Origin: Powellomyces hirtus
Lineage: Eukaryota; Chytridiomycota; Chytridiomycetes; Spizellomycetales; Powellomycetaceae
Direction: 5' to 3'
DNA length: 64,000 nt
Assembly: GCA_025526995.1 (NCBI GenBank)
Contig: JAHLKG010000014.1
Span: 1 to 64,000 of the forward strand
Of this stretch, positions 53,150 to 64,000 are shown piece after piece (within the stretch, counting starts at the first letter, position 1; every line of letters starts with the position of its first letter). A program made the translations under genes and the position numbers. The notes below the pieces were generated by a model that did not search any database, was not told the DNA's origin, and saw only the letters and a list, made by a program, of their open reading frames with translations.

Positions 53150-53526
53150 TGTGCCGGTTGTGCTCTTGTAAGAAAATAACATAGATGGTACTATCCATCA
53201 TCGATGCGTCTGTCCGTCTGCCTGCCAGTCGCTAAGAACAGAAGGAATTGAAACCACCTAGTGCCGTCTCTCTCACTGCCCAACTTCTATCCCTCTCCGC
53301 CTACTCTTCCCCCGCACATTCATGCATCTCCGCCACATCCTGCATCCAATTGCTCAGATAAACAAATAAGAGTTGCATGATGTCCCCCTCACAGTTTCTT
53401 TAGATAGACGAGGAAAGCACGAAGACGCTTGCGGTCTGCTCTAGATCTAGGTCCATACAAAGCGTTCAGAGAAGAGACGACGACGACATTCCCAACATCG
53501 ATACCTCAATTGCATGTTGCTGCAGC
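53150..53526. other. intergenic, no gene seen
   Basis: Pyrimidine-rich spacer between two plus-strand genes; 3' flank of the Rad60-like gene and promoter of MSM1. Confidence 0.4.
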
Positions 53527-55987
<2,461 letters not shown>

Positions 55988-56868
55988 TTATTCAGTGCTT
56001 GCGTAGGATTAGATGATCACGCCCTTTTCTCCCCTCCGTCCCAAGCGTTACTTTCTACTATCATACATGGTTCATGCATTCAATTCTCCTTCTGTTTTGA
56101 AGATTTTCCGTTTATTTTGCTGACACTGTTCTTATAATCTGTTGTTTTCCTTTATCTTTGATTCATTACTCAGTTTAATTTTATACATTTTTAAAATGTT
56201 CTCGAACGGGGGGTTTTTTTTTTCGAAAAATTGGCCTTAAATGAAGTTGACGTTGATAATCAGTCTAAATTTTCATCTAAAAATTGTGAATATTGGAGTC
56301 TATTTTATTTGGTACATCTTGATCTGCACGCAGCATTAACACTCTTCAGTGATGATCACTTTTTGCTTCATTGGGACGCACCGAAACTCAGAATACCACT
56401 GCCTCCGTGCTTCCTTCAGACCTGCGCTGTATGGGCCTCAGTGGATGTCTGCCAGCTCTCTTCACCACATTGCTTCTCTCACGCTTCTCATCAACGCATC
56501 CGATACACAAGGAACTTTACGCTAGTATACTTACCCACAGATTCTGAGAACATAATTCAGGCCCTCAAACAGCTGCGACTTTGAATGGTTCCTGAAATAG
56601 TCGACCTCAAAATACATTTCAAATTCACACAAGGCAGCATACGAGCAGGATGTGTAGTCAGCATCCACGTCTACTCATCAAGGACTTATTTTGCTGACGA
56701 CTGTACCAAAGCTGCTAATGTGAGTACTGCACAAACGACATACGTATGACGTGATAGATGAAATCCATTGAAAGCTGCAACGGAACCAGTGTAAAAACGT
56801 GATACAATACAAACAAAAAGAGAAAATAACCCGCAGCTCGGCACCCTAAATATTCTACGACTGAATAT
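55988..56868. other. convergent intergenic region
   Basis: Between the 3' ends of MSM1 and EF-2. AT-rich from about 56,030 to 56,340 with a T run near 56,210. A 117-codon plus-strand ORF (56231-56584) shows no motif and is not annotated. Confidence 0.45.
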
Positions 56869-59808
56869 CTACAACTTGTCGTAGTAACGGTCAAGGCCAG
56901 GAATCTCAACCGTAAGACCCTTTCGCTTACGAATGCCCTCAACGAGGTCCTTGGTCTTACCCGGCTCGAGCGGTGTACCGGGCATAATCTGCCAATGGTC
57001 GAAGACAGCCTGGGGGAAAGCTTGACCACCGGTTCCGGCACGGAGATCAGCGGTGAAACCGAACGACTCCATAACGGGCAGGTAAGCCTTGACATTGTAC
57101 AGAGGAGTACCGATTCGCTGCTCTTCGGCGAAGACGTGACCACGACGTCGGTTAAGCACACCGTAGATTCCCCCCATGGCGGTCTCCGGACATTGGATCT
57201 CGACCAAGAACACGGGCTCCATGACACCGGGGTTGGCAGTGAGCATGGCGGCGTAGCAGACACGACGGCAAGTGGGGATCAGCTGACCTCCTCCACGGTG
57301 AATGGCATCCGCGTGGAGCACGACGTCGAGGATGTTGAATCGGATGCCACGCATGTTCTCCTCGGCCAAACAACCTTCCTTGGTGGCCCATTGGAAGGCA
57401 GCGATGCAAGAGTCCTTGATTTCGTTCAGGTACTGAACACCCTTGGTGGTGTCGACCAACAAGTTGGCGCCAGACACATCGGGACCGAAGCACCAAATCT
57501 TACGGGCATCCGTAACGTCCCACTCGTAGTCCTCGGCGAGAATACGGGCGCGAGCCTTGAAATCATCCTTGGGAGAGACACGACCGTTTTCAATGTCCTT
57601 GGAAAGCTCCTCGACCATGGGAGTGGCCTTCATGAAGATACGGTTGTGCTTGTTGGGAGACTTGGAGAGAGCGACAATGCTAGATTCAGCCTGCACGGTC
57701 TCACGAAGCTGGACGACCGGGTCACCAGTCTTGAGGGGAACACCAGCATGATCCTCCTCGAGATCCTTCAAGCAAATCTCAAGATGCAGCTCACCAGCAC
57801 CGGCAACAATGTGCTCTCCGGAGTCGGAGGTGAAGCAGAGAACACAAGGGTCGGACTTGGAAAGACGCTTGAGACCTTCGACAAGCTTGGGGAGGTCGTT
57901 GGCGTTCTTGCACTCGACGGCAACCTGCACGACGGGTGAGACGGAGAACTTCATGACCTTCAAGTTGTGGGCGGTGTCGGAAGTGGTGATGGTGCCAGAC
58001 TTGAGCAAGAACTGGTCAATACCGACGAGACCGATGATATTACCGGCGGGGCAGTCCTCAATGGACTCGACGTAACGACCCATCATAAGAACAACACGCT
58101 GAATGCTCTTGATGAACATGTCCTCCTTCTTTCCGGGGACGAAGTTTGGACCCTGAATGCGGACCTTGAGACCGGCCTTGACGGTTCCAGAGAAGACACG
58201 ACCGAAAGCGTAGAATCGACCCTTGTCGGAAGTGGGGACCATCTTGGACACGTACAACATAAGGGGACCAGTGGGGTCGCAGTCACGGATACCGATGGCG
58301 CACTCGTCGTCAAGGGGACCTTCGTAGAGGGTGTCGAAACGGTACTTTTGGGCGGTGACCGGGGAGGGGAGGTGGATAACGATCATCTCAAGTAGAGCGT
58401 CACCAGCGGGAAGGAACTTTTTCATAACGGTCTTGAGAAGCTGCTTGCCCTCGAAGTCCTTCTCGTCCTGCTTGAGAACAATCTCAAGCTTCTCCAACAT
58501 CTTGACGGTCTCCTCCTTCTTGAAGTTCATGATGGAGTCGAACAGACGGAAAATGGGGTCCAGAACAAACAAGTTGAAAGCACGCTCGATGGGCTTGCCC
58601 TCGGCATCGGTACCCTTGGTGGACCACTTCTTGGTCTTGGGGTTGAAGTAGTTCTCTCCCCAAAGACGACCCATCATCTTCTCCTGGTCAACGCCAAACT
58701 TCTTGGCGTAACGCTGAGCGAACTGACGCAGAGTGAAGGCCCAACCGTGGAGACCGGATCCAAAGGCAACGGTACCTTTCTCGGGGTAAACCTGGACATC
58801 ACCAAGGTTCTTGTCGAGGTAGGTGGCGATGACTACGTTGACGGATTCGATGGTGCGGGAGAAGGTCTAGAAGATCATGATATGAGATTGAGTACAAAAA
58901 TAAAGGTTTGATGTTCAGGGTGGCCTCAAATACTCGGCATTCTCACCTGGTAAAGATCCTCCTTGGTGAGCTGGAGTTCGAGGAGCGCACGGTCGACCTT
59001 GTTGATGACAACGACGGGCTTGATACGCTCACCGAGGGCCTGACGCAGAACAGTCTCAGTCTGCACACACACACCCTCAATGGTGTCGACGACGACGAGA
59101 GCACCGTCAGTGACACGGAGAGCGGCAGTGACTTCGGAGGAGAAGTCAACGTGTCCGGGGGAGTCGATCAAGTTGATCAAGAAACCGGCACCTGAAGTGT
59201 CAGACGATCAATAATTGATCTACATGTCAAACGCGAGCGCTAGCGCACAAACCATCGGTCGTCTGCTTAACGTCCTTCAAATCCTCGCCGGCCATTTCGA
59301 AGTACATGGAAATCGCAGTGGACTTGATGGTGATACCACGGTCCTGCTCGTCCTGGCGGGTATCGGTGTAACGGGCATCACCGGCCTTGGCCGAGGCGAT
59401 AATACCGGCCTTTGACACTAGGGAGTCGGTCAAAGTGGACTTTCCGTGATCGACGTGGGCAATGACGGACATGTTACGGATGTTAACCCGCTTGTCCATG
59501 AGACCACGGATCTACAAACGACAGAATCTCCCCAGTCAGCATTCCGTTTGGCATTCTTCGCATCCCGATTCCCCCGCAAATCATGAAGGATGGTCCGCAT
59601 GCACTGATTGTAGGTGAAATTTTCAGCATACCTCATCGATAGAGAAGTTGACCTAGAAATGTCGAAATTGAGGGATGTCATCGTTAGCCATCAATGTTCT
59701 TGGCAGTGCCACTATTCCTCTGAGCAGCCTCTCGTCGTCTCTCCCTCCCCTCTCTCTCTCCCTCTCTCCCCCTCTCTCTTTGCGATATGAATTGATGTTA
59801 CGCACCAT
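56869..59808 (-). CDS. EFT1: translation elongation factor 2
   Basis: GTPase that moves peptidyl-tRNA and mRNA through the ribosome. Five coding exons total 2526 nt and 841 residues, the family length: 59806-59808 (only the ATG), 59632-59652 (VNFSIDE), 59253-59511, 58947-59191 and 56869-58866. G1 [10 protein letters not shown]2 region [10 protein letters not shown]3 DSPGHVDF and G4 NKVD are present. The diphthamide loop reads [18 protein letters not shown], with the modifiable His in place. The C-terminus ends in the expected DRYYDKL. The first intron carries a GA-rich tract on the gene strand (near 59741-59780). Very strong codon bias makes the opposite strand open over long stretches; those ORFs are shadows. 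Confidence 0.98.
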
Positions 59809-60826
59809 CTTGACAGTTGCCTATAGATGGATGGATGGATGGATGGATGGGGGTGGGTGGATGGACTGGAACGGCAAGAAGGACCGATTTCAACGCAGCC
59901 AACAAACAGGTGGAGCAGCCGACAACATCATCTGCCACCAACATGCTTAATCAAGGGTTCTCATGAGCCATGGCGCGCGCCTCACCCGATGCGACTCGAC
60001 TACTATCGTACTGTACTGAATGGAAGAATTCATGCGCTCTTGGGTCATTTGGTCATTGCAACCGTACATCATGCCCAGAAGTAGCGACATGCAGAGCGAC
60101 ATGATTTCCTCTTCTAAATACTGTCTCAAGAACATAATTGCCCTGTCCGCTGATGTAGAACCTGTGCTCTGGCACGTGCCGACAGCTGTAGTCTGACGGA
60201 GACCGTGGTCAAGCCAGTACTGGAAGGGTTGTTTAACATCAATTGAATTTGATACCTATTGGAGATATCGGTGTTTCCAGTACTTTATTGTAAATGTAGA
60301 GGATTGGCCGAATTCGAGTACTCTGCTGGTATTGCCTTCGTAAGGGTCTTACAGAGCTCTTCTGTGATGCAGATGACGATGTAACGTTGTCAGATGCACG
60401 GAGCTAGCCGAATAAAAATATAGTATATATGCCTTTCTTGTGGCCATCTCCCATTAAGTCTTAACAAGAAGGTTTCGCTTGTCAAGTGAAACTATCTACT
60501 TTTTTCAGGATTCCAGTGTGATCAGAGGATATAGACCTGCTGCTCTATCAGCTTCTTTCCATTCTAATCTCCTCTACATTGGAAAATATTGAAAGGATTA
60601 TTGAGTTGGCACGGATGGACAGTTAAACATATGTTTCTGAGTCAGCCGCGGAAAAATCAAAGTGCTGATGTAACGCGACGCGGTAAACTCCGACCAAGCG
60701 TAGACACGGCCGCACCTGTCCTGTGGATTACATTTCGCACTGTATTGATGGCCGCTCTACAATATCAGTTCTCCATTTCAAAACTGGACACTTTCTTGGT
60801 TTGACTAGCAAAAGGAAACAGGAACT
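59809..60826. other. divergent promoter region
   Basis: About 1 kb between EF-2 (minus) and the sensor-like gene (plus). Holds a GGAT microsatellite (next entry) and otherwise nothing I can assign. Confidence 0.4.
59826..59850. repeat. GATG microsatellite
   Basis: Six GATG units directly upstream of the EF-2 start, followed by GGTGGGTGGATGG. Confidence 0.75.
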
Positions 60827-62809
60827 ATGGAAGCCCCAAAAGCAACATCCACCACTGACAGCGCCGTCTCAGACACCGCCGATACTCCCGCGTGGAGTGT
60901 CCGTCGAGCTTTTCAGGCTTTGATCCGAGGCCGGCCTCCCATCGTCGCAATCCTCATCTCGTTTATCACAAGTTTGGCTGTCGCTACCGCCGCTATCGCT
61001 TGGTAAACAAACCTGACTTGCACTAAAGCAACGTGCTACCGTTATGTCTGTATGGCTCATAATGTGATGTGTAGGGCGCTGACGTATTCAGCGGCGGAGC
61101 GATCGTCGACGACCCTCGCCAAAGCGTTGCAGGACGAAACGTTGAAGCGGGTGCTGCTGAATGCCAACACGGTTTATAATGCCGCCGAGACTTCGGCGGA
61201 GGTGCATGTGCGGAACTGGGAGAGAGGCTTTTATTCCGTCGCAACCTCGGCCGACATGGAACGGGCCACACAGGTAAACTCCCGCGAATCGAAAGGGGTC
61301 ATTACCTCGGAGGATTGGGGAATGACTATCGTGTGGCTATATCATCCGTGACTGACGGAACTGCTTCCCGCCCTCGTTTCATTCCCGCACGCCAAAACAG
61401 TTCATGTTCTCAGCACTGTACCCCAACAGATACATGTTCACCGCGCAAGCATTTTACACCACGGCCGGCGAGCGCAACGCCGGGCTGTGGGAGATCAATC
61501 CCGCGGGACAGGAAGTGTACTTGATCTCGAGGCACCGTGGGACGCTTTATCAGACATGGATCGTGGACAAGGACGGTGACAACGTCGCTGCAACGCCCAG
61601 GAGTAACCGGACGGGCATGTCTTTCTTATACGACTCGGTACGTACAGGGGGCGTGAGAGAGGTGTTTGTTTGGGGCGTCCGGATAATAGCCCATGCATGG
61701 GGGCGCCTCGCAACGTGTCCAGGTCTGCACTCCAAACTCAAATCTCGTTCCACAGTATTACTACGTGCCCGGTGCCTCCTTCTGGGAGGCTTACATGATG
61801 CTTAGCTTTAAACCCGTCGGAATGAAATCCTACATCCGAACTCTCGTCTGCTCCACCGGCGAAACCATCCTCCAATCCACCGACATCAGTCTGCAGAGGA
61901 TGGTCAACGACCTCAAAGACTCCGCCGCTGCCTCGCCCTACCGCAGCTTCCTTTTCGCGATCGAGCTCGGCGCGACGCCGGACAAGGACATCATGATGGC
62001 GGACTCGCTCGACACCAACTACATGATCTACACGGACCGGGCGAAGGGGAGAGCGCGCCCGCTTCTCCTAAGCGAGACGAGGACGGCATACATGACCGAG
62101 CCGTACTTCAACGCCACGACGTACGTTGAGGGCCACGACCTTGCCAGGGATCTGTACGACTACGTTGCGAGCACCGCCGAAGGGTCGGTTGAGAAGCTCA
62201 ACACCCAGCTCGGCGGTGAGACCGCCGTGGTGAAGCTGAGGTCGGTCCCGTACTTCCTTCGCGTGGATCTCCTCTTGCGGCCCCAGACGGGCGTGCGTCA
62301 GGCCATCATCATGCTCGTGGACAGGAACCACGTCATGGCCGACCTTACGCAGTCGAATAAGAAGGCCATTGGGATCATCGCCGGAGTCGTCGCTGCCGGT
62401 GTGGGGCTGGCCGTTGCGTTCTCCTTGATGCTAGCCAACGCCTTGTACAAGATCACCAAGGATTTGAAGCTGCTCTCAAAGTTCAAGTTCACGGAAGTCC
62501 TGAGGCCGTTGGATAAGGAGGGCACGGTGAAAAAGGCGAGGTTCAGTCGTATCAACGAACTGTAAGTTTCGTCATCCCTTCGATCGAGACTGCCCTGGTC
62601 GGCTTTCAAAATTCCTACGAGCGTTTGCTTACGACCTTTCGTTCTCTCATAGCTGGCAAATTCAACAAGCTTTCCACCAGATGACCGTCAATTTTGCGAG
62701 TGCGGTTTCCCAAAACAAACGTTTTGGGGACGCAACGCAAGCTCATCGTCGTACAACTTTGAATGGCCCAGTTGGCGCCAGTGGCGTGATGTCTGACTCC
62801 GAGGTGTAA
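60827..62809 (+). CDS. two-pass membrane sensor-like protein without effector domain
   Basis: Five exons, 60827-61002, 61075-61273, 61401-61637, 61756-62561 and 62653-62809, give 524 residues. A cytosolic tail of about 37 residues precedes helix 1 (PIVAILISFITSLAVATAA). About 345 extracellular residues follow, then helix 2 at about 407-432 (IIAGVVAAGVGLAVAFSLM) and a 90-residue cytosolic end. After helix 2, DLKLLSKFKF, LRPLDKEG and FSRINELWQIQQAFHQM look like the HAMP-type linker of receptor adenylyl/guanylyl cyclases and histidine kinases of zoosporic fungi and protists. The protein then stops after about 35 more residues, with no cyclase or kinase domain. The extracellular part resembles Cache/CHASE-type sensors in layout only. 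It could be a truncated receptor or a regulatory partner of one. All splices are in phase. Confidence 0.72.
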
Positions 62810-63367
62810 ACTTGAGGGGTTGGCGAACTTTCCGTCGGGGAGGCTAGAAAGTTCTGAAAAAGAGGAAGTCTCAGAAATGACATCAGCGGGACAAGGGAAA
62901 CTCGAACGAATTTCAGAAGCATAATTAGTGGTTTTCCACCCAAGTTCGGAAATGCGCTCATCCTAGTGTAAAAGAATTGCCGCCTTGCCATCAGACTCAG
63001 GGTCAGACACCAATAATGACGATAACTGATATCGCTACAGGTGGTGCAACTGATAGATCTGTGACCTGTTTTTATCGAGAGCATTTGTGTCTAATATCAA
63101 CAGGGTGACGATGCCCACGCCATCCATACTAACTGATGATAGGGAGGACTGTGTGTGGAACAACTCCCGGTTGGCTCCAGTCTATAACTTTGGTCAGAAT
63201 GTCAGTGTATAGTGTATACTGTATCTTCCGGCATGCCACCAAGAGACGGGTCGTTTTGCAAGGGCGTCTCGTATGTACTTCATAGTCACGGGATCATTTC
63301 TCCCCTCTTATTCTCTCTCTCTCTCGACTCTGTCAACTTCCTTCTACGTGGGGATCGGCGGGGGCTG
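62810..63367. other. convergent intergenic region
   Basis: 3' flanks of the sensor-like gene and of the partial minus-strand gene. A CT microsatellite lies near 63,315-63,335. I see no cyclase-type sequence that would extend the sensor gene. Confidence 0.45.
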
Positions 63368-63993
63368 TTAGTGATGATGTTGATGACGATGCTGCGGCGA
63401 TGCCCATTCTTCTCGGCCGCGCCGGCGATGGTGCTTGGTCATAGGGGGCGGGAGAAGGGGTCTGGGCGTGACGGTGGTGGTTTGAGCAGTGAAGGCTGCG
63501 GTTGTAATGTGTGACTTTGTCGATTTGAGCTGATTGACCAGGGGAAGTCCGATATTTTTTTTTCTGCCCACAATCGCCGGTTCTACGCCATGTACAATAT
63601 CACCCTTCCAAGATTCCCACTGGCGTCCACCTCGCAATTTCTTGATTAGTGACGACAACTTGCGGAGGCTAAAATGTGCTTAGCGACATCACGATTTTTA
63701 TGGGACTAGCTCGTCGAAATCTGTCACAAGCTTATTTGAGCCTACCATAGCTCAAACTTGCCCCGAATAAAGACGCCGGATTTTGTGTCATGATCGCACT
63801 CTAAAAAAGTGTGATAGCCCGAAATCCTTACATCGTCGGATTCAAGCTCGGCACAGCATGTAAAAATCCGCGCAGTGAGACAGGGCGCATCCCGCTTCTT
63901 GTTGACAGGTTCGTCTTTCTGACAGCAACAATTGACGGCAACGACGCGCTCAATCTGCTTACGCACTAGTCTATCTTTGACTCGAAAGCTCGC
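63368..63993 (-). CDS. partial uncharacterised gene at the right edge
   Basis: Two exons, 63746-63993 and 63368-63668, join in phase across a 77-bp intron, and a TTAG just before 63993 looks like a 3' splice site, so the 5' part lies outside the window. The visible 182 residues start with a Cys-containing block (VNCCCQKDEPVNKK, PCLTARIFTCCAELESDD), then a segment around GYHTFLECDHDTKSGVFIRG, a basic helix LRKLSSLIKKLRGGRQWESW, and a Thr/Pro/His-rich tail. I do not recognise the family. The model is fragile because the N-terminus is missing. Confidence 0.4.
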
Positions 63994-64000
63994 CTAACCC

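Noticed and set aside
56231..56584. 117-codon ORF between MSM1 and EF-2
   Set aside because: Lies in an AT-rich convergent spacer, has no recognisable domain and no promoter-like sequence.
56995..57939. 314-codon plus-strand ORF
   Set aside because: Antisense shadow of EF-2 caused by strong codon bias.
63988..64000. CCTAACCC at the right window edge as a telomere
   Set aside because: A single hexamer-like match. It sits at the edge of a probable exon, where TTAG serves as a 3' splice site on the minus strand.

Overview
The window looks like a piece of a fungal nuclear genome, most likely an early-diverging zoosporic (chytrid-type) fungus. The nuclear genes are fungal housekeeping genes split by many short GT-AG introns (about 50-150 bp). 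They include PDAT/LRO1, a fused trehalose-6-phosphate synthase/phosphatase, eIF3d, UTP12/DIP2, a Rad60-like SUMO-domain protein, mitochondrial methionyl-tRNA synthetase and elongation factor 2. There is also a DUF3669 gene, typical of fungi. The lineage within fungi is inference; no marker was aligned.

The window has two halves. Bases 1 to 22,044 are accessory DNA. At the left edge are the remains of a virus- or mobile-element-type primase-polymerase/superfamily 3 helicase gene (minus strand, three in-frame TGA codons, cut by the window edge) and a small AP2-domain gene upstream of it. Next comes a roughly 300-bp non-coding repeat present four times, plus an inverted partial copy. A 6.64-kb unit occurs twice in direct orientation (5,018-11,656 and 15,405-22,044). 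Each unit carries TATA-box leaders, a coiled-coil gene followed in the same frame by a second ORF, an unknown 224-residue minus-strand gene, and a four-exon tyrosine recombinase gene broken by a TAA codon. The two copies carry different further damage. The 3.75 kb between them holds degenerate ORFs and a piece of a multi-pass membrane protein.

From 22,045 to the right edge the sequence is ordinary, compact nuclear DNA. In order: a secreted/type I membrane protein, a degenerate-JAMM MPN protein, PDAT, the trehalose enzyme, a DUF3669 gene with an in-frame TGA, eIF3d, a PH-like protein, UTP12, a large membrane-anchored protein, the Rad60-like protein, MSM1, EF-2, a two-membrane-pass sensor-like protein with no visible effector domain, and a partial gene. 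Exon models were built by hand. In each of them the exon lengths sum to a multiple of three and the conserved motifs join correctly across the splices.

The main candidate for something undescribed is the 6.64-kb unit. It is a recombinase-bearing element with TATA-driven coiled-coil genes, lying beside a primase-helicase of viral type and sharing a dispersed non-coding repeat. I see no capsid, packaging ATPase or protein-primed polymerase gene in the window, so calling it a virus would be premature. Two further points are a 7-nt microexon in PDAT and an EF-2 gene whose first coding exon is only the ATG.
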